From NCBI GenBank assembly GCA_016871155.1, contig VFZO01000008.1, forward strand, positions 1 to 62,441: a stretch of 62,441 nt of DNA, given 5' to 3'. Of the stretch, positions 9,730 to 18,331 are shown one piece after another (position 1 is the first letter of the stretch; each line of letters opens with the position of its first letter). The position numbers and the translations under genes are program-made. The notes below the pieces were generated by a model. The model did not search any database. It saw nothing but the letters and a program-made list of their open reading frames with translations, and was not told where the DNA came from. Origin of the DNA: Acidobacteriota bacterium (lineage in GTDB: Bacteria > Acidobacteriota > Terriglobia > Bryobacterales > Bryobacteraceae).

Positions 9730-11106
9730 ATGATCAACCGGAGACAGTTCGCGTATCAAGGCGTGTTCGGCATCGGCAGCGCGGCGTTGGGCCAACTGCT
9801 GGCGGCGGATCAGGGCCGCGGGCCGCACCACGCGGCCAAGGCCGATGCCTGCATCTTCCTCGGCATGTTGGGCGGCGTCAGCCAGGTGGACACCTTCGAC
9901 CCCAAGCCGAAGCTCAAGGAGCTGGACGGCAAGATCATGGACTGGTCGAAAGAGAAGAAGACCGACCAGCCCAACCTCTTCGCGCGGCCGCGCAAGTTCG
10001 TCGCGTCCCCGTTCACGTTCGCGAAATACGGCCAGTGCGGGCGCGAGATCTCGAACCTTCTGCCGGAAACCGCCAAACACGCCGACGAGCTGGCGCTGGT
10101 CCGCAGCGTGCAGTCCGATAACGGCAACCATCCGGCGGCCGTGTTTCAGATGAACACCGGCTTTATCATTCCGGGCAATCCGTCGATGGGCGCCTGGATC
10201 ACCTACGGTCTCGGCACGCGCAACAAAAACCTGCCCGCCTTCGTCGCCATGCCCGATTTCCGCTCCATTCCCTTCAGCGGCGCGCAGCAATGGGGCAGCG
10301 GCTACCTGCCCGCCGAGTATCAGGGCATGGTGATGCGCGCGGCCTCGGAACCCGTGCGGGACCTCGCCTCGCCCGCCGCCGTCGAACCCTCCCTTATCGC
10401 CGCCGAGCGCGACGTCATGCGCACCCTGAACGCCTCCTTCGGCGAGCGCCGCTCCGACAACGCCGACCTGCAGGCCCGCATCGACTCCTACGAACTCGCC
10501 TACCGCATGCAGATGGAGGTGCCCCGCGTACTCTCCATCGACGCCGAGCCGGAGGCGGTGAAGGAGATGTACGGCCTGAACGATCCCGTCACCGCGTCGT
10601 TCGGCCGCCGCTGTCTGATGGCCCGCAAGCTGGTGGAGGCCGGCGTGCGGTTCGTTGAGATCTTCACGCCCTCCCAAAGCTGGGACGCCCACGGCGACAT
10701 TCTGAAGAACCACGAGAAGAATGCGCGGGAGACCGACAAACCGATCGCCGCTCTGCTCACGGACCTGAAACAGCGCGGCCTGCTGCCCCGCACCCTGGTG
10801 GTGTGGATGGGCGAATTCGGCCGGACGCCGGACACCCCGGCCGATCAGCCGGTGGTGGGCCGTGATCACAACACCCGCTGCCAGAGCATGTGGTTCGCCG
10901 GCGGCGGCGTGAAGGGCGGCAGCATGGTGGGCGGTACCGACGAGATCGGGCACAAGGCCGTGGAGGACGTCTATCACATGCACGATGTCCACGCGACCAT
11001 CCTGCATCTGATGGGTTTGAACGACATGCGGCTTACCTACTACTTCGCCGGGCGCAACCGCCGCTTGACGGACCTGGGAGGCCGGACCATCCGGCAGATC
11101 CTCTAA
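9730..11106 (+). CDS. DUF1501 family protein, locus 2
   Basis: A 458-residue DUF1501 protein paired with the PSD1 gene just upstream. The start ATG at 9730 (MINRRQFAYQGVFGIGSAAL) gives a twin-arginine-like signal and has a GGAG ribosome-binding site a few bases upstream, inside the end of the PSD1 gene; the frame is open farther upstream but that overlaps PSD1. Family motifs are present: FLGMLGGVSQVDTFDPK, WMGEFGRTP, VGRDHN and HMHDVHATILHLMG. The fold belongs to the alkaline phosphatase superfamily, where Asp, His and Asn residues bind metal; the activity of DUF1501 is not established. A GC-rich hairpin follows the gene. Confidence 0.85.
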   Translation: MINRRQFAYQGVFGIGSAALGQLLAADQGRGPHHAAKADACIFLGMLGGVSQVDTFDPKPKLKELDGKIMDWSKEKKTDQPNLFARPRKFVASPFTFAKYGQCGREISNLLPETAKHADELALVRSVQSDNGNHPAAVFQMNTGFIIPGNPSMGAWITYGLGTRNKNLPAFVAMPDFRSIPFSGAQQWGSGYLPAEYQGMVMRAASEPVRDLASPAAVEPSLIAAERDVMRTLNASFGERRSDNADLQARIDSYELAYRMQMEVPRVLSIDAEPEAVKEMYGLNDPVTASFGRRCLMARKLVEAGVRFVEIFTPSQSWDAHGDILKNHEKNARETDKPIAALLTDLKQRGLLPRTLVVWMGEFGRTPDTPADQPVVGRDHNTRCQSMWFAGGGVKGGSMVGGTDEIGHKAVEDVYHMHDVHATILHLMGLNDMRLTYYFAGRNRRLTDLGGRTIRQIL

Positions 11107-11169
11107 CCGGCAGCGCGTAGCCGGAGGGCGGCGGGGCGGGCCCGGCGGCCCTTACGTTGCTGTTCGGCC

Positions 11170-11188
11170 GGCGGCAGCGGCTGCCGCC
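11170..11188. terminator. GC-rich hairpin between convergent genes
   Basis: GGCGGCA pairs with TGCCGCC around a GCGGC loop, a perfect 7-bp stem. It lies between the DUF1501 stop (11106) and the stop of the convergent SIR2-STAND gene (11221), where a bidirectional terminator would be expected. No T-tract follows, so it is only terminator-like. Confidence 0.3.
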
Positions 11189-11220
11189 ATTGGGATTGCG
11201 GATGCCCCGTATTGAATGGG

Positions 11221-14200
11221 TTACTGGCGCATTTCGGCGCGGAGTTTTTCGATGGCGGCGCGCACCTCGGCCTCCCAATCCAGCGGCGGGTCCTTGGCCG
11301 GGTCGTAGGGCGGCAGGTTGGGGATGGGCACGCTGAGTTCGTTGAGGAGTTTGATGGTCTTGTTGAGGTAGCAGCGATTTACGGAGGGCTCGCCGTCGCC
11401 CCAGTAGAATTCATAGGCGATGAGAGCATACCGTTTCGCCTTGTCCAGATCTCCGATCGCCTGCCAGAGCCGGGCGATGAAATAGGAACTGTACGACTGC
11501 TGCGCGAGGCGGAGCGCCTCAGCGCGGGCCTCCTCCTGTGAGAGTTGGCCGTCGAGGAACCGGGCGAGGGCCAGGCCGCATTCGCTGGGTCCGTCCAGCA
11601 AGCGGCGCTCGCGGGCCATGGCGACAGCGGTCTCGAATCCTTGGACGGCGGCGTGCCAGTTACCTAGCTCCAATTGCCAGTGGCCGCGCAACTCCGCCAG
11701 TTTTCGGAGCGCGAAACGGTTGTCGCCCGCTCTCGCGAGGGTCTCGGCCTTGTCGATGTCCTCAGGCCGCAGTTGGCCCCTTCGCAACTGGTGCCAAGCA
11801 AAATACCACTCCGTATCGCCCGGGCGATAAATGGCCCGGCTGTACGGAATTGGCAAAGAAGACAGGGCTTCCCAGTGCCGCTCTGCCTCCTGCCAGTTTC
11901 CGATCCGCGAGAACTCGTCGAATGTATACAGATGGTTTAGGTAGAGCCATTCGCGATTTTCCGTCAGTTGGGCGACATCGAATATGAGTTCGAACAGGCG
12001 CAGGGCCGCCGCTGGCGCTCTCGTGACCGCAGCGTTGCTTAGGCGCAGGCACAACACGGACCAGTTCTGCGCCCGAAGGTCGATCCGAACCAGTGCGCCA
12101 TAGACCTTCAACGCCATCTCCTGTTCGCCGAGTCTCCTTAATGCGATAGCGGCCCCATTGGCCAAGTAAGCGGCATCACCGGACTCCACGGTGTCCGGCG
12201 GCTGCTCCCAGCCCGCCGGAAAATACGGCTTCAAGAGCGCGAGCACCTCGACATACGCCTCTAGGTTAAAGAGCAGTGCATTCGAAAGGCCACGCCAATA
12301 GACGTCAGCCGCCGCCTGGAACTTGCCCAGCTTGAGTAGGGTCTGGACTACATAGATCCCGGGCGCGACGTCCTCCAGCGTCTTTGCCTCGTCGTAGGGC
12401 GGATGCGGCTGAGCCGAGAAATGATCCACCACGCGCTGGCCGTACTGTTCCTTATCGCCGGAATCCATACCGCCCGAAGCCACGCGGCGGACCACCGGGT
12501 GCAGATCCCAGCGACGGCTGGCGTGATCATACTGCACCATCCCGCGTAGCTCCAGATCCCGAATGGCTAGCTTGATATCCGCCTGCGCCAGCGCCGCCAG
12601 CGTTTCATAATCCACGGACCCGGAGAGCAGCGCCAGTATGGAAAGGAGCCTCCGGCTGTGCGGCGAGAGCCCATCGAGCGCCGCGTGAAGTATGTTGTTG
12701 CGGCGCTGGATCAGGTCCAGTTCGGCCAGGTTCAGGCGCGCGCCATCATTCGCCAGCCAGGCGTCAAAGTCGCCGCGCCGCGGCAGGTAGTTCGCCACCA
12801 GACCGGCCACCACGCCGGTCACCAGCGGGTGATTGTCGCAGTTCTCGGTCAGAAACGCCTGCATCTTCGCGGAATCGCCGGTCACCCCGCAGGAGCGCAG
12901 CAAGGCCTCCGCATCGGCCGGGCGAAGGCCGGGCAGCGTGATGCGCCGCGCGCCCGCGATGGGTTGACCGGCCTGATTCAACAACACGCGCGGAATCAGG
13001 CGGGAGGAGATCAGAACCTTGGATGGCTTCGCTCCGGCCAAAAGGCGCAGCAGCGCGCCATCCTCCTCCCGGATCGTATTGCACGGATTCCGCTCCAAAA
13101 TCTTGTCCGTTGGCTGGTTGACGTCCTCGTCGGGCACCTCCGCGGCGTCGATGCGGTGGTACGCCACCAGCACCCGCTCCAGCCCGTCCAGCACCAGCAG
13201 CCAGGGTTCGGCGTGCAGCTTTTCGACCAATTTTTGAAACAGCTCCGCCGACGGCCGCTCAGCCCATTCTTTCCAATCTGTGCCGGTCATGTAGGCCAGA
13301 GCGTGCCGGCAGAAATCCGCCATCACCGCGCCGCGTTCATAGAACGAGTACCAGAAGCGGCCCGCCCAATCCGTTCGCACGCTCGGAGCCTGCTGCGTCG
13401 CCCAGTGCCACGTCAACATGCTCTTGCCGGTCCCGCCGATCGCATCGAAGATCAGCAGGTTGGCCGGGTCGGCCGGTTTGGCCCAATCGTTCAACTCCTC
13501 GAGCTGCGCCGCCCGGCCAATGAACGCGTGGGAGCCGATATAGTCCGGAACCGCCACGAACGGTTCCCGCGCCGGCGCGGCCGGCGGCGTCTGGACCCGC
13601 ACCAACGACCGCAGAAACTTCGGCAGATCGTCGTGCTTCTGGCCAAACGAGACCGCCTTGATGTTAAATCCACGCCGGTCGAATTCGGCCTGAAACTCCT
13701 CCCGCTGCGACTCGCGCACCAGGCAGAAGTCCCAGTGATTCGCCTGCCGCGCCCGCCCACCATGGGTCTCAAGCAAGAGACCAAAATCGGGGTCGGTAAT
13801 ACCGCTGGTGCCGCAGCCTACGTAGACCCAAACGTTCGTCTTCCAGAACGCCGCCAGATCCTCCCGGTACGCCCCATCGCGGGCGATCCGATCGTACGAC
13901 CTCCAATCCAGAATCACCGTCTCCGGCCTGCGCCAGTAGCCGTGCAGAAAGACGACCTTGCCCGTATCGCCCTGCCGCTGCGCGCCCAGGATCTCGTCTG
14001 TGTCTTTCCAAGTGATGGGCGTGACCCCGCCGCGAAGCAGCAGGCCGTCATAGTTCGTGGTCGCCAGCGTGTAGCCTTGCCTTCGCAGCGCCTCCAGCGC
14101 GTCAAGAACGGCCGGTTTCGTCGCTTGGATCGAGCCAACCGTCTCCTTCAGCCAATTGGCAAACTGTTCGTCGCTCATTTTGGAACGCACAGTCTGAGCG

Positions 14201-14430
14201 GTGGAGATTAGCCAGTGAGTTTCAGGCGCGTCCTCTAGAAACGTCAGCAGCAACTCCGCCTTAGGGTACAAGTTGTGCTCGCGCAACCACTCCAGCCCAT
14301 GCCGCAACAACCCAACCCACGACGCCTGCTTATGCCCGCCGCTGGCGGCAATCGAGACACCCGTCCCCACGACCAACACGGCCCGGCCGGGTACAAGCGC
14401 GCTGCGCAGTTCGTCTTCTGGAGTAGCCAC
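11221..14430 (-). CDS. SIR2-STAND-TPR protein, candidate anti-phage defence NADase
   Basis: A 1069-residue three-part protein. Residues 1 to about 260 form a SIR2-like domain with nucleotide-binding VVGTGVS (20-26), the catalytic-type TTNYD (124-128, Asn126) and FLHG (161-164, His163), and YVGCGTSG. A STAND-type ATPase follows, with P-loop GGTGKS (332-337) and Walker B LLVLDG (411-416), then a winged-helix-like segment (HSRRLLSILALLSGSVDYETL) and a long TPR-like helical C-terminus. In known defence proteins of this plan (for example SIR2-containing AVAST/Avs members) the C-terminus senses a phage component, the STAND ATPase oligomerises and SIR2 depletes NAD. That role is inferred here. No partner gene is adjacent; the 34 bp to the next gene hold nothing clear. 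Confidence 0.8.
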   Translation of the reverse strand: MATPEDELRSALVPGRAVLVVGTGVSIAASGGHKQASWVGLLRHGLEWLREHNLYPKAELLLTFLEDAPETHWLISTAQTVRSKMSDEQFANWLKETVGSIQATKPAVLDALEALRRQGYTLATTNYDGLLLRGGVTPITWKDTDEILGAQRQGDTGKVVFLHGYWRRPETVILDWRSYDRIARDGAYREDLAAFWKTNVWVYVGCGTSGITDPDFGLLLETHGGRARQANHWDFCLVRESQREEFQAEFDRRGFNIKAVSFGQKHDDLPKFLRSLVRVQTPPAAPAREPFVAVPDYIGSHAFIGRAAQLEELNDWAKPADPANLLIFDAIGGTGKSMLTWHWATQQAPSVRTDWAGRFWYSFYERGAVMADFCRHALAYMTGTDWKEWAERPSAELFQKLVEKLHAEPWLLVLDGLERVLVAYHRIDAAEVPDEDVNQPTDKILERNPCNTIREEDGALLRLLAGAKPSKVLISSRLIPRVLLNQAGQPIAGARRITLPGLRPADAEALLRSCGVTGDSAKMQAFLTENCDNHPLVTGVVAGLVANYLPRRGDFDAWLANDGARLNLAELDLIQRRNNILHAALDGLSPHSRRLLSILALLSGSVDYETLAALAQADIKLAIRDLELRGMVQYDHASRRWDLHPVVRRVASGGMDSGDKEQYGQRVVDHFSAQPHPPYDEAKTLEDVAPGIYVVQTLLKLGKFQAAADVYWRGLSNALLFNLEAYVEVLALLKPYFPAGWEQPPDTVESGDAAYLANGAAIALRRLGEQEMALKVYGALVRIDLRAQNWSVLCLRLSNAAVTRAPAAALRLFELIFDVAQLTENREWLYLNHLYTFDEFSRIGNWQEAERHWEALSSLPIPYSRAIYRPGDTEWYFAWHQLRRGQLRPEDIDKAETLARAGDNRFALRKLAELRGHWQLELGNWHAAVQGFETAVAMARERRLLDGPSECGLALARFLDGQLSQEEARAEALRLAQQSYSSYFIARLWQAIGDLDKAKRYALIAYEFYWGDGEPSVNRCYLNKTIKLLNELSVPIPNLPPYDPAKDPPLDWEAEVRAAIEKLRAEMRQ

Positions 14431-14464
14431 GGAGGTCTCTAGGCGGTTAAGTTCGGGTAGTCTA

Positions 14465-14902
14465 TCACGCCGCTTCCAGCCGCCGCCGTAACGCCTCCAG
14501 GTCCTTCCGGTTCGCCCGCCGCACCGCCGCCTGCATAAACGGCGCCACCAGCCGCGAGAACCCCGCCGGCTCGCCGTGGTTCCGCAGCGTCATCCGCGTG
14601 CCGTCCGGCACGGCCTCCCAGGTGTAGACCGTCTCCATCGGGAACGGCCCTTCGCTGGTCCGCATCACCAATCGTTGACCGGGGATGTACTCGGCAATCT
14701 CATACGTATAGGCCATCCGCTTACCCAGAAACCGCGCCACAAACGCGATTCGCGCGCCAACAGCCACGCCCGGCGGCGACTTCCATTCCACGCTCTGAAT
14801 ATTCTCGTACCAGGCCGGCACGTTGTCCGGGTCGGCCGCGAACGCGGCGACCGCCTCCAGCGGGCGGGCGATCACAATCTCGGTCGTAACGTCGACGTGC
14901 AT
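14465..14902 (-). CDS. SRPBCC (START/Bet v1-like) family protein
   Basis: A 145-residue single-domain protein of the SRPBCC superfamily, a helix-grip fold that binds hydrophobic ligands. The usual opening is seen (VTTEIVIARPLEAVAAFAADPDN), followed by WYENIQSVEW, the LVMRTSEGPFPMETVYTWE beta strands, and a C-terminal helix (MQAAVRRANRKDLEALRRRLE). The start is the ATG at 14902 (MHVDV), which aligns with the family N-terminus; the open frame farther upstream overlaps the DUF1501 gene. It lies 25 bp downstream of that gene and may be its third operon member. Ligand and function are unknown. Confidence 0.8.
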   Translation of the reverse strand: MHVDVTTEIVIARPLEAVAAFAADPDNVPAWYENIQSVEWKSPPGVAVGARIAFVARFLGKRMAYTYEIAEYIPGQRLVMRTSEGPFPMETVYTWEAVPDGTRMTLRNHGEPAGFSRLVAPFMQAAVRRANRKDLEALRRRLEAA

Positions 14903-14927
14903 CGCTCCCCATTCTGCCACCCCGCGC

Positions 14928-16328
14928 TCAGGTCCAGAGCTCGTCCATCGGCAGATAGATCCCGTGCGAGGCGTCCGGCACGTACTCAAACGTCCGGCCG
15001 TAGGGGGTCTCCAACTGCTTGGTCCAGTCGATCCCCATCGCCGAATAGACCGTCGCCAGCACATCCTCCGGCCGGTGGTCGCGCTCGTGCGGCCAGCCGA
15101 AACTGGTGGTCCGCGCGCCGGTCGCGTCCGTAGCCCCGACAATCTTTCCGCCCTTCACGCCCGCCCCGGCGAACGCGGCGAAGTGCTGCAAATAGTGGTC
15201 CCGCCCGCCGGAGGCCGAAACCGCGCCCACCGTGCGGCCAAACTCGCCCACCATCACCACCAGAGTGTCCTTCAACAGGCCGGCGGAGTCGAGATCGCCA
15301 AGCAACGCGCTCATCCCGGCGTCGAAAGTCTTTCCAAGCGAGAAGATACTCGTCGCCGCCCCGCCCGTGCCGTAGATATCGTTGTGCATGTCCCAGCCGC
15401 CGAGCGAGATCTGAATAAACCGCGTCCCCTGATTTGCCGCCAGCACCTGTTTGGCCACCAGGCAGGCGTTTCCAAACCCGTTGGCCACCCCGGCCACGCC
15501 ATAGCGCTGCGACTCGGCGGCGGAATAGCGGAACGCGGTGTCCACCGCCGCGTTGAACATCATTCCGTTGGCCGCCGCGTAGAACTTGTCGTAGTCCTCG
15601 GCCGGTTTCCCCAGCGGCGACGCCAAACGCAGCGGATCGTCGATCGACTTCAGGAACCGCAGACGCGCGTCGGAGCGGGGTTTTCCATCGGTGTTCGATG
15701 TGTTCGGCAAGCCCGTCGTCGCCGGCGTCACTTTGAACGGCGCGTACGAGGCCGGGAAGTAGCCAGGCCCGATCGCGCCATTGGAGTTCAACGCCAGAAA
15801 ACTCGGGAATACCTGGGAGGCGGTCCGCTCGCGGTCCTTCTCGCTCGCCACCACCGAACCCATATTCGGCGACACGTCGCCCAGCGCCGCCGCCGGGTTG
15901 CGCCCAATCTGCGTCCACGTCTGCCCCAGCGAATGCACCAGCGCCCAGGCGCGCATCGACCGCACAATGGCCATCTTGCCCAAGTGATTCGCCAACTGCG
16001 GCATGGCGCCCGTGGGCCACAGGACGCCGTTCTTCGTCTCCGCCTTCAAATCGGCGGGCGTCGAGGGGCCCACCTTGCAATCGAACGTGTCGACGTGGCT
16101 GGGCGCGCCGCTCATCAGCACGAAGATGCAGTACTTGGCCGTGTTCTTCGTGGTGACGCGCACGCCGCCGGTCTGGCCGGACAGCGGGGCGGTAAGGTAC
16201 GACGCGCCGACGCCGGCCCCCGCCACCTCAAAAAACCGCCGCCGCGACAGGAACGGCGCCTCGCTGTAGGTGCAATGCCGGCGCGGGTACTTGGCGATGT
16301 GCCGCTGCAATTTCTCTTCGTTGAACAT
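14928..16328 (-). CDS. DUF1501 family protein, locus 3
   Basis: A 466-residue DUF1501 protein, the most divergent of the four here. The N-terminus has a cytosolic-looking extension of about 27 residues before a Tat-like motif (LSRRRFFEVAGAGVGASYL). Family motifs include FVLMSGAPSHVDTFD, VMVGEFGRTVGAVSASGGRDHY and the C-terminal HERDHRPEDVLATVYSAMGID. The ATG at 16328 lies 15 bp downstream of the partner DUF1549/DUF1553 gene, and an SRPBCC gene follows. Activity and substrate are unknown. Confidence 0.83.
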   Translation of the reverse strand: MFNEEKLQRHIAKYPRRHCTYSEAPFLSRRRFFEVAGAGVGASYLTAPLSGQTGGVRVTTKNTAKYCIFVLMSGAPSHVDTFDCKVGPSTPADLKAETKNGVLWPTGAMPQLANHLGKMAIVRSMRAWALVHSLGQTWTQIGRNPAAALGDVSPNMGSVVASEKDRERTASQVFPSFLALNSNGAIGPGYFPASYAPFKVTPATTGLPNTSNTDGKPRSDARLRFLKSIDDPLRLASPLGKPAEDYDKFYAAANGMMFNAAVDTAFRYSAAESQRYGVAGVANGFGNACLVAKQVLAANQGTRFIQISLGGWDMHNDIYGTGGAATSIFSLGKTFDAGMSALLGDLDSAGLLKDTLVVMVGEFGRTVGAVSASGGRDHYLQHFAAFAGAGVKGGKIVGATDATGARTTSFGWPHERDHRPEDVLATVYSAMGIDWTKQLETPYGRTFEYVPDASHGIYLPMDELWT

Positions 16329-16343
16329 GGCTTCCTCCGGGCT

Positions 16344-18230
16344 CTAGTAGTTAAATATAAAGTCGACTTTGTTGTAGAGCGACCACAACAGATCCTCGGC
16401 CTGCGCCGTGCGATTCCCGCTGGTCAACTGCGCCCGCGCCGCCGTCCGCTCGGCCGCCGTCGGCACGCGGGACAACACCGTCAGAAAAAGCGTATCGATT
16501 AGATCGTCGTCCGGCTTGTTCAGGTTCCGCGCCAGCAGCAGATTAGAGTTGCCGGTGGCCCGGATGCGCGAAAGTACCAGCGGATCGTTCATCAGCGACA
16601 GCGCCTGGGAGATGGACCCGTCGTTGCGGCGCGAATCCTCGTCGCGGTCCCCGCGCAGGAACGCGTCCAGGAAACGCGAAACCGCGCCGCCCCGGTCCGG
16701 CGTGCGCAGAGGCTCCGGACTCTTCATGGCCCAGGACTCGTTCGCCGAAAAGCCGGGAAAGTCGCGCTGCAGGTTGTAGCTGGGCGTCAGGCCGGATGAC
16801 TGCACCAGCGCGTCATGCACCTCCTCACCCCACAGCCGGCGTACGTAGTGGCGGGCGTAGAGCGGCTCCCAATTCGGATCCCACGTGCCTGGATAGCGGC
16901 TCGACATCTGGTAGGCCTCCGACATGGCGATCTGCTTCATCAGCTTCTTCAGATCGTGTCCGGAGGCGGTGAAATCGGCGGCCAGTTCGCGCAGCAGCTT
17001 CGCATTCGTGGGCTGCAGCGTCCAGTCCGGTTCGGTGGGAGGACTATCCGGATCCAGCCGCGCGGGGTCGAACCCGTCGTTCGGCGTCACCAGCGCGAGG
17101 CTGAAGAAATGTTCGAAGACGTAATTCACCGCCGCCATGCCGAACAGCGGATCGGCGACAATGTCCCGCGCCAGCGCCACCCGGTAGTTCGAGCCCGCGG
17201 CCGGCCGGTTGCCAGTGAAAATGTAGGACGGAGGCACCGTCGTCTGCGTGCCGATGGGCTGCCGGGCGGGCCGGTTGCCGGTGGTGGTGTTCAGCGCGTA
17301 GTCTCGGACCAGACGCGGATCCTGAACAATCGACCAGTAATAAGGGACAAAGCTATCGGACCGGATCGAAGTGCGCGTCATGGCCGTGCGGGAAAAATAG
17401 CTGGCCATGCCCCAGGCCTGCGAGCGCGTGGCACGCATCCCCCACACGCTCAGCGTTTCCAAATGCCCGCGCCCGTTGTGGCACAGGATACAGTTCAAAT
17501 GCCCCAGGCCCAGAAACGTGCGTGCCACATCCACGGCCTGCTGATCGTAGGTGTCCTGAACCGGCACCGCCGGCTGGAAGCTGCCCGGCAGAAAATTCAG
17601 TTCGCCGGTCTCGTAGCTATTGGACCCGGTCGCCGAGATGAGTTCGGTAGCCATCGTTGCGTAGGACTTCCCCGTCCGAAGCGACGAAGCGATCCACTGA
17701 TAAAACGCCGCCACACCATCGCCGTCCCGCCGGATCTGCGTGTTGACGGAATTGTTCTTGAACAGGTCGCCGTAGAACTGCGTCCACTTATCCACCCACT
17801 CCGGCTTCGCCAGCAGCTCGTCGATCAAAATCTCGCGCTTGTTCGCCCGCGCGTCCGCCACGAAACTGGTCACCCGCTCCGGTGTGGGAATTCGGCCGGT
17901 CAGGTCCAGCGTCACGCGGCGGATGAACTCATAGTCGTCCGTACGCGGCGCGGGCGTCACGCCGCGCTGCTGCAGGACTTCGAAGATATTGCGGTCGATC
18001 GTCGCCATCTCGTCCAGTTGAAAGCGGGAATTGGTGCGCGTCCCGCCCGGCACGAAGTAGCCGCCGCCCAGCCGCGCGATGACGCCACCAGTGGTCTCCG
18101 AGATTCGGCCAACCCGCCGGCCATACTTCCCGCCCTCGACGATGCGATCATGCTGAGAGCCGAAGAAAACGCATTCGGTGGCCTCTTGCGCCATTGCCAA
18201 AGAGCCGAATAGAAGTAAGGACCGCAACAT
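16344..18230 (-). CDS. DUF1549/DUF1553 protein, locus 3 (no N-terminal PSCyt1 domain)
   Basis: A 628-residue secreted protein. The ATG at 18230 gives a short signal peptide (MLRSLLLFGSLAMAQEATEC) and has a GGAG-like site upstream; an earlier in-frame Met at 18275 would add 15 charged residues in front of it. It lacks the usual N-terminal cytochrome domain, but the DUF1549 part (FIRRVTLDLTGRIPTPERV) keeps one heme motif (CILCHNGRGH). The C-terminal DUF1553 part follows (FFSLALVTPNDGFDPARL, then LMKQIAMSEAYQMSSRYPG). It is the first gene of a minus-strand operon with DUF1501 and SRPBCC. Substrate unknown. Confidence 0.82.
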   Translation of the reverse strand: MLRSLLLFGSLAMAQEATECVFFGSQHDRIVEGGKYGRRVGRISETTGGVIARLGGGYFVPGGTRTNSRFQLDEMATIDRNIFEVLQQRGVTPAPRTDDYEFIRRVTLDLTGRIPTPERVTSFVADARANKREILIDELLAKPEWVDKWTQFYGDLFKNNSVNTQIRRDGDGVAAFYQWIASSLRTGKSYATMATELISATGSNSYETGELNFLPGSFQPAVPVQDTYDQQAVDVARTFLGLGHLNCILCHNGRGHLETLSVWGMRATRSQAWGMASYFSRTAMTRTSIRSDSFVPYYWSIVQDPRLVRDYALNTTTGNRPARQPIGTQTTVPPSYIFTGNRPAAGSNYRVALARDIVADPLFGMAAVNYVFEHFFSLALVTPNDGFDPARLDPDSPPTEPDWTLQPTNAKLLRELAADFTASGHDLKKLMKQIAMSEAYQMSSRYPGTWDPNWEPLYARHYVRRLWGEEVHDALVQSSGLTPSYNLQRDFPGFSANESWAMKSPEPLRTPDRGGAVSRFLDAFLRGDRDEDSRRNDGSISQALSLMNDPLVLSRIRATGNSNLLLARNLNKPDDDLIDTLFLTVLSRVPTAAERTAARAQLTSGNRTAQAEDLLWSLYNKVDFIFNY

Positions 18231-18331
18231 AAAATGAACTCTCCGTTTACAAATTATCTCTTCCGACCGAAACACGGCGGCGGGAATAGAGTTTCAGAAA
18301 ATGATTCGCGAACCGGGCCGGGGACCCAACA

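Noticed and set aside
12658-14211. 517-codon plus-strand frame opposite the SIR2-STAND gene
   Set aside because: Antisense shadow with Arg/Pro/Gln-rich composition; the minus-strand protein has clear SIR2 and P-loop motifs.
14823-18212. Long plus-strand frames opposite locus 3 (559 and 465 codons)
   Set aside because: Shadows of the DUF1501 and DUF1549 genes; no domains and no ribosome-binding sites.
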